Shown here piece by piece: positions 1-9,587 of a stretch of 27,962 nt of DNA. This stretch comes from JBFXEO01 sp050180015 (GTDB lineage: Bacteria; Bacteroidota; Bacteroidia; Bacteroidales; Tenuifilaceae), in NCBI GenBank assembly GCA_050180015.1, contig JBFXEO010000012.1:1-27962 (forward strand), in the 5' to 3' direction. The notes below the pieces were generated by a model. It worked only from the letters and a program-made list of their open reading frames with translations, was not told where the DNA came from and searched no databases. A program made the position numbers and the translations under genes. The stretch's first letter is position 1. The number at the start of each line of letters is the position of its first letter.

Positions 1-836
1 TTGCTCACGAATCGGCAATTTACCGTGTAAGTAAGGATGTTGATATTCTTCTTGACCAGTATAAGGCCGAAGGTTGCGACTATGGCCGTGCTGCTATCGA
101 TGCTATCAGCCACTACGCTGTAGAGGATGCAGTTCTTAAAGTTTGGGGCTCTGAGATGTTAGATTACGTTGTTGACGAAGGTGTTCAAGTTCACGGAGGT
201 ATGGGTTACTCTGCCGAAATGAATATTGACAAAGGCTACCGCGACTCACGTATCAACCGTATTTTTGAAGGAACCAACGAAATCAACCGTCTTCTTGTAG
301 TTGAGAGTGCTACTAAGCGTGCATTAAAAGGTGAATACGACCTATTTGGCCCAGCAGAAGAACTTTACAACAATATGGGTTCCATTACTGATAGCGCAAA
401 GGCAGGCGAAAGCTACTACGAGGAGAAACTTCGCTATGTGAAGAACTTCAAGAAAGCAGTTATGCTTGCCGTTTACAGCACCAACAAGGCTCTAGGTAAG
501 AAGTTTATGAACGAGCAGGAAGTTGTAAACAACCTATCGAATATGATTATGGAGCTTTACATTGCTGAATCGTTGGCATTAAGAATTCAGAAACTTGAAG
601 GATTAAAGGGTGTTAACCCTATCCACAAGGACATTTTGGATGTATTCGTTTACGATGCAGCAAACATCATCCGTAAGAACGCAAAAGATGCAATTTACTC
701 AAGCATTGAAGGTGAAGAGGCTGAGAAACTTAACAAGTCTATCATGACTCTAACTCACGTTAAAGGTGTTAACACCAAAGATGCTCGCAGAAGAATTGCC
801 GATAAGATGATAGAGAATAATGAGTATAAATTCTAA
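1..836 (+). CDS. Acyl-CoA dehydrogenase, C-terminal part (5' end outside window)
   Basis: The frame is open from the first bases (first full codon at 3) to TAA at 834-836, so about 277 C-terminal residues are present. Seen: a helical acyl-CoA dehydrogenase C-terminal domain with the segment VQVHGGMGYS, then RIFEGTNEINR, whose first Glu is the expected catalytic base that abstracts the alpha proton of the acyl-CoA. About 180 more residues follow this motif, as in the long very-long-chain-type enzymes of roughly 600 residues rather than the short 380-residue type. Family role: FAD-dependent alpha,beta-dehydrogenation of acyl-CoA in fatty-acid oxidation, with electrons passed to an electron transfer flavoprotein. 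The substrate length cannot be read from this fragment. A strong terminator follows, so the gene ends its transcription unit before cstA. Confidence 0.9.
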   Translation, partial: AHESAIYRVSKDVDILLDQYKAEGCDYGRAAIDAISHYAVEDAVLKVWGSEMLDYVVDEGVQVHGGMGYSAEMNIDKGYRDSRINRIFEGTNEINRLLVVESATKRALKGEYDLFGPAEELYNNMGSITDSAKAGESYYEEKLRYVKNFKKAVMLAVYSTNKALGKKFMNEQEVVNNLSNMIMELYIAESLALRIQKLEGLKGVNPIHKDILDVFVYDAANIIRKNAKDAIYSSIEGEEAEKLNKSIMTLTHVKGVNTKDARRRIADKMIENNEYKF

Positions 837-880
837 ATAGATATTAGACTTTAGACACAAGACTCCAGAAAATCTCAGTA

Positions 881-924
881 ATAAAGAAAAAAGACACGGT
901 ATTTTTCGTGTCTTTTTTCTTTAT
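881..924 (+). terminator. Intrinsic terminator after the acyl-CoA dehydrogenase gene
   Basis: An 18-bp perfect inverted repeat (881-898 with 907-924) encloses an 8-base loop. The 3' arm itself contains a run of six T, so it can serve as both stem and U-tract. It begins 45 bases after the stop codon and lies ahead of cstA. Confidence 0.85.
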
Positions 925-991
925 AAGAACATCGGCAATCAAAAACAGATATTTTTACAAACAAAATTACAATTCATAAAAAGTTTTTACG

Positions 992-2422
992 ATGATTACG
1001 TTTATTGTATCTATTGCCGCTTTAGTTCTTGGCTATTTAATTTACGGACGATTCGTTGAACGTATTTTCGGAGCCGACCCCAACCGACAAACACCAGCAT
1101 ACTCAATGCAGGATGGCATTGATTACATACCAATGCCATGGTGGAAAGCGTTCCTTATCCAGTTTCTAAACATCGCAGGGTTAGGGCCCATTGTCGGCGC
1201 AGTGCTTGGTGCTGCATACGGCCCCGTAGCATTTCTTTGGATAGTAATTGGGAATATCTTTGCGGGCGCAGTTCACGATTACTTCTCAGGAATGATCTCA
1301 ATCCGAATGGGTGGATTAAGCATCCCTGAAATTATCGGAAAATACCTTGGATTGAACGTAAAACAATTTATGCGAGGTTTTACTCTGCTGTTAATGATTT
1401 TAGTTGGAGTTGCGTTCATTTCTGGCCCTGCTGCATTGCTTGCAGCGCTAACTCCCGAAACTTTCACCAAGAATTTCTGGGTTTGGATAATTCTAACCTA
1501 TTATGTTTTAGCAACGCTCCTTCCTATCGATAAAATTATCGGTCGTATTTATCCAGTTTTCGGGCTAGCCTTGCTAATAATGGCAATTGGAATTATGGGG
1601 GCTATTTTCTGGGAAGGCTATGTTTTCGATATTCCGGAATTACTGCCACATGGGCTTATCAACATGAAAAGTAATCCTGACTCATTCCCTTTATTCCCAA
1701 TGCTCTTTGTAACCATATCGTGCGGTGCTATCAGCGGATTCCACGCAACACAAAGCCCCATGATGGCTCGTTGCCTAAAAAACGAGAAGCTAGGTCGACG
1801 GGTTTTCTATGGCGCAATGGTTACAGAAGGTGTGATAGCATTGATTTGGGCTGCAATTGGAATGAGTTTCTATGGCGGTGTTCATGAATTAAACAGCGCA
1901 ATTGCCAGCTACAAAGGTGAAGCAACTATCATTGTAAGGGAAATTTCCAATACCACATTGGGCCATTTAGGAGGAATCCTTGCAATACTTGGAGTCGTAG
2001 CAGCACCAATAACAACCGGGGATACAGCATTCCGCAGCGCACGACTGATCGTCGCCGACTTCCTTAAAATAGCCCAACAAAAGATTTTGAACAGGGTTTG
2101 GGTAAGCATTCCTTTATTTTTAGTTGGGTTTGCGCTTACACAGGTGAAATTCGATATTATTTGGCGATACATGTTCTGGAGCAACCAGGTATTGGCAACA
2201 GTTGTTCTGTGGGCTGTTTCTGTATATTTAGCCAACGAGAGAAAACCATACATAATTACCTTAATACCTGCATTATTTATGACGGCAGTTGTAACAAACT
2301 ACATAATAATAGCACCCGAGGGTTTTAGATTGCCCCATATTGTAGGATATGTTGTAGGAGGACTATCCGTTATTGGAGGAATTGTAGGATTTAGTTTATT
2401 TCTCAAAAAGCAGAAGGTTTAA
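992..2422 (+). CDS. cstA: CstA family membrane transporter (carbon starvation protein), short form
   Basis: A 476-residue, very hydrophobic protein with roughly a dozen membrane segments. Family signatures are visible: FLNIAGLGPIVGA (about residues 58-70), a GNIFAGAVHDYFSGM segment, ISGFHATQSPMMAR (about 248-261) and ITTGDTAFRSARL (about 341-353). CstA proteins are inner-membrane importers; the E. coli members are linked to peptide and pyruvate uptake under carbon limitation. The E. coli protein is about 700 residues, so this is the shorter form that lacks the extra C-terminal region. The ATG at 992 is the first start in frame. The leader is A/T-rich with no Shine-Dalgarno. It converges with the GH97 gene and appears to be a single-gene unit. 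The substrate here is inferred from family only. Confidence 0.9.
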   Translation: MITFIVSIAALVLGYLIYGRFVERIFGADPNRQTPAYSMQDGIDYIPMPWWKAFLIQFLNIAGLGPIVGAVLGAAYGPVAFLWIVIGNIFAGAVHDYFSGMISIRMGGLSIPEIIGKYLGLNVKQFMRGFTLLLMILVGVAFISGPAALLAALTPETFTKNFWVWIILTYYVLATLLPIDKIIGRIYPVFGLALLIMAIGIMGAIFWEGYVFDIPELLPHGLINMKSNPDSFPLFPMLFVTISCGAISGFHATQSPMMARCLKNEKLGRRVFYGAMVTEGVIALIWAAIGMSFYGGVHELNSAIASYKGEATIIVREISNTTLGHLGGILAILGVVAAPITTGDTAFRSARLIVADFLKIAQQKILNRVWVSIPLFLVGFALTQVKFDIIWRYMFWSNQVLATVVLWAVSVYLANERKPYIITLIPALFMTAVVTNYIIIAPEGFRLPHIVGYVVGGLSVIGGIVGFSLFLKKQKV

Positions 2423-2510
2423 ACAGACTGGTATCTCGAATGAATGAGAAATTTATGAGTTTTAATATCTTTCCTTACCTCCGGGATAACAAACATATTT
2501 CTCAAATGAA

Positions 2511-2531
2511 AAAACCCTCTTTTGAGGGCTT
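2511..2531 (-). terminator. Terminator between convergent GH97 gene and cstA
   Basis: On the minus strand CCCTC-AAAA-GAGGG is followed directly by six T. It lies 23 bases past the GH97 stop codon. On the plus strand the same hairpin is followed only by CTTCTTC, so it would be a weaker stop for cstA. Confidence 0.75.
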
Positions 2532-2553
2532 CTTCAATAACGGCATCAAATAA

Positions 2554-4614
2554 TTACAAAGGAAATAACGAAATTGCCGCACCACCACCGGGGGCTAGTT
2601 TTAAGTTTAATTCTGTATTATTATCAACCTCCATTTGCTTTATTTCGTAGGCTGTTGGATTTTTAGCCCAATCGGCATCGGGTGCATCAAGGTACAGTGT
2701 GGCTGCATACTTTTTACCTGCGCCAAGAAAATCTAACTTAATGGTTAGTTCCCTGGCATTTTCATCAGTAACAGCACCAATAAACCAACGATTCGTTCCC
2801 CGCTCCTGACGGGCAATGGTTACATAATCGCCAATTTCGCCATTCAGCACTTTGGATTGCTCCCAATCAACACCAACATCACGAATAAATTGGAATGCCG
2901 GATTATTCCTATAATACTCTGGCAAATCTGCCGCCATTTGAATTGGGCTGTAAATAACTACATACAACGCCAACTGTTGTGCCAGCGTGGTGTTTACCTG
3001 GTTATTTGGTTTGTATGGCTTTAACTTGATGTTAAATATCCCCGGAGTATAATCAATAGGTCCGGCGAGCATTCTGGTAAAAGGAATAATTGTAAGGTGT
3101 TCTGGGGGATTTCCTCCATCAGTTGCCCAGGCGTTGAATTCTTGTCCACGTAGCCCCTCACGCGAAATGGCATTGGGGTATGTACGACGTTCTCCGGTTG
3201 CCATAAAGGGCTCGTGGGCATCAATAGCAATTTTATACTTTGCAGCCGTTTCAATTACACGCCTGTAGTGATTTACCATCCATTGCCCATGATGGTATTC
3301 GCCCTTGGGAATAATCTTGCCAACATATCCGGTTTTCGCCGAATGAACTCCCAAGTTGCTCATCAAAGCATATGCGGTATCGAGTTGCTTATCGTAAGTT
3401 CTTGGGGCTGCTGATGTTTCGTGGTGCATAATAAGATCGACTCCTTTCTTGCGTCCATACTCAACCACTTCCTTTAAATTATAATCGGGATACGGTGTTA
3501 CAAAATCGAAAACACCCTCACGGTCCTCAAAGCCAATCCAGTGTTCCCATCCTGTATTCCAACCTTCCACCAGCAATCCATGAATATTGTTCTTTGCAGC
3601 GAAATCGATATAATGCTTTGCGTTGGCCGTAGTGGCGCCATGCTTACCGCTGGCCATATCCCAGGTAGATTTACCAAGGTGCATTTCCCACCAAATTCCA
3701 ACATACTTAGTGGGTTTTACCCACGATACATCACCCAGTTTATTGGGTTCATTAAGGTTGAGAATCAATTTAGATTCTATTAAATCGCCTGCCTTGGTGG
3801 CAATTTGCACTGTACGCCAAGGTGAGCTGAACGGTGTTTTGGTGCTAACCTTAATCCCCTCATCGTTCCCAACAAGTTCGGTTTGCATTTTATAGTTAAC
3901 GGTATCTACCTGCAGTGTAATACCCGCATAGTTTGTTACCGCGGCTTCATGAAAGCTAAGATAAATACCATCATCAGTTTTCATGGTAACTGGCGTATTC
4001 ACAGCATTCTCGGGAATATAGGTTTGCGCAAGATTTGGGTGATTACGCTTTTTGGTGGCGTCAATCTTGCTAAAATGCGTTGTATTGAAAAGATGCTCGT
4101 AAATATCCCAATCGCCTGGCTCCCACCAGCATATATGGTCACCTGTTAGGTTGAACTGGGTGTTTTCATCGGTAATAATAACATCCTTCATATTTTCCTG
4201 CTCGGGGAACTCGTACCGGAAACCAATTCCATCATCAAACACCCTGAGTGCAACAGCAAAATGACGTTTTAAATCGTTTCGTTCCGACAAAAAAACTCTC
4301 AACTCGTTATAGTGATTTGTAACAAAACGCTGTTCGCCCCAAGGCATTTCCCAGCGCTCGTTAAGCTCCGTGCTCTGAACGCTATCAATTTTTAAACCCT
4401 TACCCAACGATTGCATATCCCTAAAATCAAACCCGAGGGTTGATGGCTTAATGATCTCTTTGTCGTTAAAATAAACGCTGTAGGTAGGCTGTTTTTCGCC
4501 GGTAAGGGAAAAATTCACCCTCACGTCTCCCGATGGCGAAAAAACACTGTATTCTTTATTCGAGCACGATAGCAATCCAACGATCAAGCTAAAAAAGAGA
4601 GCAATTTTTTTCAT
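2554..4614 (-). CDS. Glycoside hydrolase family 97 alpha-glucosidase, lipoprotein (SusB-like)
   Basis: A 686-residue protein. The N-terminus is a lipoprotein signal with lipobox LLSC (Cys17), so it is probably anchored in the envelope. An N-terminal beta-sandwich (about 20-295) is followed by a TIM barrel (about 300-580) and a C-terminal beta domain. Three acidic residues match those used by the inverting enzyme SusB: Glu399 in HHETSA, Glu468 in DAHEP and Glu492 in RGQEF. The retaining GH97 members replace the base glutamates with a nucleophile Asp, so this sequence fits the inverting alpha-glucosidase branch acting on alpha-glucans or maltooligosaccharides. Linkage preference is not visible. 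No susC/susD pair or regulator adjoins it, so it is a stand-alone gene. The start ATG at 4614 gives a complete signal peptide. A terminator follows at 2511-2531. Confidence 0.93.
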   Translation of the reverse strand: MKKIALFFSLIVGLLSCSNKEYSVFSPSGDVRVNFSLTGEKQPTYSVYFNDKEIIKPSTLGFDFRDMQSLGKGLKIDSVQSTELNERWEMPWGEQRFVTNHYNELRVFLSERNDLKRHFAVALRVFDDGIGFRYEFPEQENMKDVIITDENTQFNLTGDHICWWEPGDWDIYEHLFNTTHFSKIDATKKRNHPNLAQTYIPENAVNTPVTMKTDDGIYLSFHEAAVTNYAGITLQVDTVNYKMQTELVGNDEGIKVSTKTPFSSPWRTVQIATKAGDLIESKLILNLNEPNKLGDVSWVKPTKYVGIWWEMHLGKSTWDMASGKHGATTANAKHYIDFAAKNNIHGLLVEGWNTGWEHWIGFEDREGVFDFVTPYPDYNLKEVVEYGRKKGVDLIMHHETSAAPRTYDKQLDTAYALMSNLGVHSAKTGYVGKIIPKGEYHHGQWMVNHYRRVIETAAKYKIAIDAHEPFMATGERRTYPNAISREGLRGQEFNAWATDGGNPPEHLTIIPFTRMLAGPIDYTPGIFNIKLKPYKPNNQVNTTLAQQLALYVVIYSPIQMAADLPEYYRNNPAFQFIRDVGVDWEQSKVLNGEIGDYVTIARQERGTNRWFIGAVTDENARELTIKLDFLGAGKKYAATLYLDAPDADWAKNPTAYEIKQMEVDNNTELNLKLAPGGGAAISLFPL

Positions 4615-4669
4615 GATAAATTTATGTTGGTTAAACTGTATAATGAAATAATGAACAAGGAACCGTGAT

Positions 4670-4720
4670 TTTAGGGTTTATAAGGATTCCCTAAAGTCAA
4701 TATGCTGAGTTGTTAAACTC
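4670..4720 (-). promoter_or_regulatory. Two inverted repeats upstream of the GH97 gene
   Basis: 4670-4676 (TTTAGGG) pairs with 4689-4695, and 4707-4711 (GAGTT) pairs with 4716-4720. They lie 56-106 bases before the GH97 start and 44 or more bases past the DUF3467 stop. They could be operator-like sites, leader hairpins, or the weak end of the DUF3467 transcript. No clear Bacteroidota promoter motif was found here. Confidence 0.2.
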
Positions 4721-4763
4721 TTCGCATTCCTGACTCCTAAATCAAAACATCAATTTCCGGTAT

Positions 4764-5081
4764 CTAGGCTACTCCGCCTTTCCCACCAAAATTCATTGGG
4801 AATGGAGGCATGCCTTCGGTTCCTTCGGGTAGTTTTATGGTTCCCATATTTGCCTCAAACTTTGCAATATTATCCTGTAAAGCCAATAGCAAACGCTTTG
4901 CGTGATCGGGAGTAAGAATAATCCTCGATTTTACCTGAGCTTTAGGTATTCCTGGCATTACGCGAACAAAATCAATGATAAACTCCGATGAAGAATGGGT
5001 AATAACCGCCAAGTTTGAGTAAACGCCCTGTGCAACCTCATCGTTTATTTCGATATTAATGGGATTTGCTTTGTCTGGCAT
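4764..5081 (-). CDS. DUF3467 family protein
   Basis: A 105-residue soluble protein without signal peptide or membrane segment. The body (about 5-80) fits DUF3467: an opening INIEINDEVAQGVYSNLA, a central strand region FIIDFVRVMPG, and an amphipathic helix HAKRLLLALQDNIAKFE. The last 25 residues are a flexible Gly/Pro/Met-rich tail. The function of the family is not known to me. It follows rpoC on the same strand, and such genes are commonly found beside rpoC in this phylum, but the strong terminator at 5178-5216 separates them. It may therefore have its own promoter or depend on read-through. I saw no convincing TTTG/TAnnTTTG promoter in the 96 bases between terminator and start. Confidence 0.88.
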   Translation of the reverse strand: MPDKANPINIEINDEVAQGVYSNLAVITHSSSEFIIDFVRVMPGIPKAQVKSRIILTPDHAKRLLLALQDNIAKFEANMGTIKLPEGTEGMPPFPMNFGGKGGVA

Positions 5082-5173
5082 GGTAGTATTTTTTTAGGTT
5101 TTAAGATGCTAAAATAAAAAAAATAGCCGTATTATATTCTACAATCTCCCGGATAAAGTTTAACTAGAAAATT

Positions 5174-5216
5174 AAAACGAAGAAGGAGTTGACCGTAATG
5201 GTCAACTCCTTCTTCG
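5174..5216 (-). terminator. Strong terminator after rpoC
   Basis: A perfect 17-bp inverted repeat (5178-5194 with 5200-5216) has a 5-base loop. On the minus strand it is followed by TTTTAATTTT. It starts 19 bases after the rpoC stop and closes the long tRNA-tuf-rpoBC run. Confidence 0.9.
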
Positions 5217-5235
5217 ATTTAACTACGCTATAATA

Positions 5236-8200
5236 CTATTCCTCATCAATCATAATAGCACTCTTCGATCTTTCAATTATATCGTGATCGTCCTTTGAGT
5301 AAACTACCAATCTGTCGAACTCCCGAAGGCCAGTACCAGCAGGAATTAAGTGACCACAGATTACGTTCTCCTTCAATCCTTCCAAAGTATCAACCTTACC
5401 GAAGATTGCGGCTTCGTTAAGCACCTTGGTTGTTTCCTGGAACGATGCAGCCGACATAAAGCTGTTGGTTTGCAACGCTGCTCTAGTGATACCCTGAAGC
5501 ACCTGGCTCGATGTTGCGGGAACCGCGTCGCGAGCTTGGATTACCTTCATATCCTTACGTTTTAACTTCGAGTTTTCATCGCGGAGCGTTCTGGCGGTGG
5601 CAATCTGACCTGGACGGTATCCAACAGCATCTCCAGCATCAATTACAACCTTTTTATCGAAAATATAATCGTTCTCCTCGATGAACTCCCACTTGTCAAC
5701 GATTTGCTTTTCCAGGAAGCGTGTGTCGCCCGGGTCGTCAATCTCAACCTTGCGCATCATCTGGCGAACAATCACCTCGAAATGTTTATCGTTGATTTTT
5801 ACTCCCTGTAAGCGGTAAACCTCCTGAACCTCGTTAACAATATATTCCTGCACCTTGGTAGGGCCTTTAATTGAAAGTATATCGCCCGGTGTTATGGCCC
5901 CGTCGGAAAGAGGAATACCCGCCTTAACGTAATCGTTCTCCTGAACGAGAATTTGCTTAGAAAGAGGTACAAGGTACTTCTTAACCTCTCCGGTTTTAGA
6001 GGTAACGTTTATCTCCCTATTTCCACGTTTGATTTTCCCAAACGAAACTTCCCCATCAATTTCAGAAACTACAGCAGGATTGGAGGGGTTTCGGGCTTCG
6101 AAAAGTTCGGTTACACGGGGAAGGCCTCCGGTGATGTCGCCTGACTTACCCATTGCACGGGGGATCTTAACAAGAATCTCCCCCCCAAGCACGGAACTTC
6201 CTTCATCCACAACAATGTGCGATGAAACCGGGATGTTGTAAAGACGAATAACGTCACCTTTCTCGTCAGTGATCTTAATGGCAGGGTTCTTTGTCTTATC
6301 GCGTGAATCAATAATAACTTTCTCGCGATATCCCGTTTGCTCGTCGGACTCCTCGCGGAATGTAACATCCTTGATTAGGGAGTCGAATACAACCTTACCG
6401 GAAACCTCAGAAATAATGACTGCATTCCATGGATCCCACTCGCAAATGAGCTGTCCCTTCCTAACAGTGTCCTCGTTGTTGATGTACAACTTAGAACCGT
6501 AAGGAACGGTATGGGTTGAAAGGGTAATCCTGGTATTGAGGTCAACAATCCGCATCTCGGCCAAACGACCAATAACGATGTTATACTGTTTACCATCCTC
6601 ATCTTCACGGGAAACAGTCTTCAGCTCCTCAATTTCAGCTCTACCGTCGAAACGGGCAACAATTTTAGAGTCGGAAATAATGTTCGAAGCGGTACCTCCA
6701 ACGTGGAAAGTACGGAGTGTAAGCTGTGTACCGGGCTCACCTATACTTTGTGCAGCAATAACACCTACTGCCTCGCCCATTTGAACCATACGGCCAGTGG
6801 CCAAATTGCGTCCGTAACATTTACCGCAAACACCCTTACGTGACTCGCAGGTTAGTACCGAACGAATTTCAACCTGCTCAATGGGTGATTCTTCAATTTC
6901 TCGGGCAATTTCCTCGGTCACCTCCTCCCCTGCCGCAACAATTAAGTTACCGGTAAGTGGGTGGTAAACATCGTGAACAGTGGTACGACCGAGTATTCTT
7001 TCATATAAAGTTTCAACAACTTCCTCGTTTTTCTTGATAGCAGTAGCTACCAACCCGCGAAGGGTTCCACAATCGGATTCAGTAATGATGACGTCCTGAG
7101 ATACATCAACCAAACGGCGGGTTAAGTAACCTGCGTCGGCAGTTTTAAGAGCAGTATCGGCAAGACCCTTACGTGCACCGTGGGTTGAAATGAAGTACTC
7201 AAGAACGGATAGGCCCTCCTTGAAATTTGAGAGAATTGGGTTTTCGATAATTTCGTTACCAGTTGCTCCCGATTTCTGGGGCTTAGCCATTAGACCGCGC
7301 ATACCGCAAAGCTGGCGGATTTGCTCTTTTGATCCGCGGGCCCCGGAGTCAAGCATCATGTATATTGAATTGAATCCCTGGTTGTCGTCGGACAGTTTCT
7401 TGAGCAAATTCAATGTTAACTTTGCATTGGTATGCGTCCAAATATCGATAATCTGGTTATAACGTTCGTTATTGGTGATAAGGCCCATGTTGTAGTTCGA
7501 CATCACCTCGTCAACCTGCGTATAGCCTTCGTCAACAAGTTGTACCTTATCATCAGGTACAATTACATCGTCAAGGTTGAATGACAAACCACCCTTGAAC
7601 GCCATGCTATAACCCAAATCTTTTATGTCGTCAAGGAATTGCGCGGTACGGGCGGTTCCGGTCTTCTTTAGCACGGTTCCGATAATATCGCGAAGCGACT
7701 TTTTGGTAAGCACCTCATTCAGGTAACCCATTTCCTGGGGAACATACTGATTAAAGATGACACGGCCAACAGTTGTTTCAATGATCTTGCTGGTAGCATT
7801 ACCTTCGGCATCAATAAATTCCCGGCGAACCTTAATTATCGCATGTAAGTCAACGGCCTTCTCGTTAAATGCAATGATAACTTCTTCGGGTGAGTAGAAA
7901 ATTAAGCCTTCGCCCCTAGCGCCTTTTCGCTGTTTGGTGATATAGTACAGTCCCAATACCATATCCTGCGAAGGAACGGTAATAGGTGCGCCATTTGCAG
8001 GGTTGAGGATATTATGCGATCCTAACATCAATATTTGAGCTTCGAGTACAGCCTCATTGCTTAGCGGTAGGTGAACAGCCATCTGGTCGCCATCAAAGTC
8101 AGCGTTGAACGCGGTACAGGAAAGTGGGTGCAGCTGAATAGCCTTACCTTCAATTAGCTTAGGCTGGAAAGCCTGAATACCCAAGCGGTGCAAGGTGGGT

Positions 8201-9513
8201 GCACGGTTTAGTAGTACTGGATGACCCCTAAGAACATTTTCAAGAATATCCCATACAACAGGATCCTTACGATCGACAATTTTTTTGGCCGATTTTACTG
8301 TTTTAACAATCCCCCTTTCAATCAACTTGCGGATTACAAAAGGCTTATAGAGTTCCGCAGCCATATCCTTTGGAAGACCGCATTCGTGCATTTTCAGCTC
8401 CGGCCCCACAACAATAACCGAACGGGCAGAGTAATCGACACGTTTACCGAGTAAGTTCTGACGGAAGCGTCCCTGTTTCCCCTTTAAACTATCGCTTAGG
8501 GACTTTAAAGGACGGTTTGCATCGGTTTTGACTGCGTTAGATTTACGTGAATTATCGAATAGAGAATCAACGGCCTCCTGAAGCATACGCTTCTCGTTAC
8601 GGAGAATTACCTCAGGTGCTTTAATCTCGATAAGTCTCTTCAAACGATTATTTCTGATGATAACCCTACGGTATAAATCGTTCAGGTCCGAAGTAGCAAA
8701 CCTACCTCCATCCAAAGGTACCAAAGGCCTTAACTCCGGCGGAATTACCGGAATAACCTTAAGGATCATCCATTCAGGTTTGTTGATATGAACCGATTCG
8801 CGAAAAGCCTCTACAACCTGAAGCCTCTTTAACGCTTCGCTCTTACGCTGCTGCGAGGTTTCGGTACTTGCCTTGTGGCGTAAATCGTACGATAGTTCAT
8901 CCAAATCTATTCTGGCAAGGAGCATATTCAATGCTTCTGCTCCCATACCGGCAATAAACTTATTGGGGTCACTATCATCAAGATACTGATTCTCCTTTGG
9001 TAAGGTATCGAGAATATCCAGGTACTCTTCCTCTGTCAGAAAGTCTAAATACTTAATGCCATCGGCAGCCTTGATGCCCGGGTTTACTACAACGTATCGC
9101 TCGTAGTATATAATAACATCCAACTTTTTAGAGGGTAATCCCAACAAATACCCAATCTTGTTGGGCAGTGATCTAAAGTACCAGATATGAGCAACTGGTA
9201 CTACAAGGTTGATATGCCCCATCCTCTCACGGCGAACTTTCTTCTCTGTCACTTCTACACCACAACGGTCACAAACAATTCCTTTGTAACGAATACGCTT
9301 GTACTTACCGCAATGGCATTCGTAGTCCTTTACGGGACCAAAAATCCTTTCACAGAAAAGTCCATCACGCTCCGGTTTATAGGTTCTATAGTTGATGGTT
9401 TCAGGTTTAAGCACTTCCCCGCTCGACCGCTCCAAAATTTCCTCGGGCGATGCAAGGCTGATTGTAATTTTTGCAAAGTTGCTTTTAACCTTATTTTCCC
9501 TTCTGAACGACAT
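5236..9513 (-). CDS. rpoC: DNA-directed RNA polymerase subunit beta'
   Basis: A 1425-residue largest subunit of RNA polymerase, in the normal size range for Bacteroidota. The N-terminal zinc ribbon has Cys66, Cys68, Cys81 and Cys84. The catalytic magnesium loop NADFDGDQ lies at 470-477 (Asp472, Asp474, Asp476). The second zinc site is formed by Cys815, Cys889, Cys896 and Cys899. The trigger-loop region GEAVGVIAAQSIGEPGTQ starts near 913. All key residues are intact. It lies 74 bases downstream of rpoB, with no terminator between, and would be co-transcribed. The start MSFRRENKVK is the natural family start. The reading frame is uninterrupted. Confidence 0.98.
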   Translation of the reverse strand: MSFRRENKVKSNFAKITISLASPEEILERSSGEVLKPETINYRTYKPERDGLFCERIFGPVKDYECHCGKYKRIRYKGIVCDRCGVEVTEKKVRRERMGHINLVVPVAHIWYFRSLPNKIGYLLGLPSKKLDVIIYYERYVVVNPGIKAADGIKYLDFLTEEEYLDILDTLPKENQYLDDSDPNKFIAGMGAEALNMLLARIDLDELSYDLRHKASTETSQQRKSEALKRLQVVEAFRESVHINKPEWMILKVIPVIPPELRPLVPLDGGRFATSDLNDLYRRVIIRNNRLKRLIEIKAPEVILRNEKRMLQEAVDSLFDNSRKSNAVKTDANRPLKSLSDSLKGKQGRFRQNLLGKRVDYSARSVIVVGPELKMHECGLPKDMAAELYKPFVIRKLIERGIVKTVKSAKKIVDRKDPVVWDILENVLRGHPVLLNRAPTLHRLGIQAFQPKLIEGKAIQLHPLSCTAFNADFDGDQMAVHLPLSNEAVLEAQILMLGSHNILNPANGAPITVPSQDMVLGLYYITKQRKGARGEGLIFYSPEEVIIAFNEKAVDLHAIIKVRREFIDAEGNATSKIIETTVGRVIFNQYVPQEMGYLNEVLTKKSLRDIIGTVLKKTGTARTAQFLDDIKDLGYSMAFKGGLSFNLDDVIVPDDKVQLVDEGYTQVDEVMSNYNMGLITNNERYNQIIDIWTHTNAKLTLNLLKKLSDDNQGFNSIYMMLDSGARGSKEQIRQLCGMRGLMAKPQKSGATGNEIIENPILSNFKEGLSVLEYFISTHGARKGLADTALKTADAGYLTRRLVDVSQDVIITESDCGTLRGLVATAIKKNEEVVETLYERILGRTTVHDVYHPLTGNLIVAAGEEVTEEIAREIEESPIEQVEIRSVLTCESRKGVCGKCYGRNLATGRMVQMGEAVGVIAAQSIGEPGTQLTLRTFHVGGTASNIISDSKIVARFDGRAEIEELKTVSREDEDGKQYNIVIGRLAEMRIVDLNTRITLSTHTVPYGSKLYINNEDTVRKGQLICEWDPWNAVIISEVSGKVVFDSLIKDVTFREESDEQTGYREKVIIDSRDKTKNPAIKITDEKGDVIRLYNIPVSSHIVVDEGSSVLGGEILVKIPRAMGKSGDITGGLPRVTELFEARNPSNPAVVSEIDGEVSFGKIKRGNREINVTSKTGEVKKYLVPLSKQILVQENDYVKAGIPLSDGAITPGDILSIKGPTKVQEYIVNEVQEVYRLQGVKINDKHFEVIVRQMMRKVEIDDPGDTRFLEKQIVDKWEFIEENDYIFDKKVVIDAGDAVGYRPGQIATARTLRDENSKLKRKDMKVIQARDAVPATSSQVLQGITRAALQTNSFMSAASFQETTKVLNEAAIFGKVDTLEGLKENVICGHLIPAGTGLREFDRLVVYSKDDHDIIERSKSAIMIDEE

Positions 9514-9587
9514 AATTTATATGTTAAAATAGTTAAATCCTACATTGCAAGCCAGCATCTTTCTTCTGGCAATAGTTGGCAAACGTG

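Noticed and set aside
933..945. 13-base match CGGCAATCAAAAA shared with the minus strand at about 18349-18361
   Set aside because: Matches of this length are expected by chance many times in an A/T-rich 28 kb window; the flanks do not agree.
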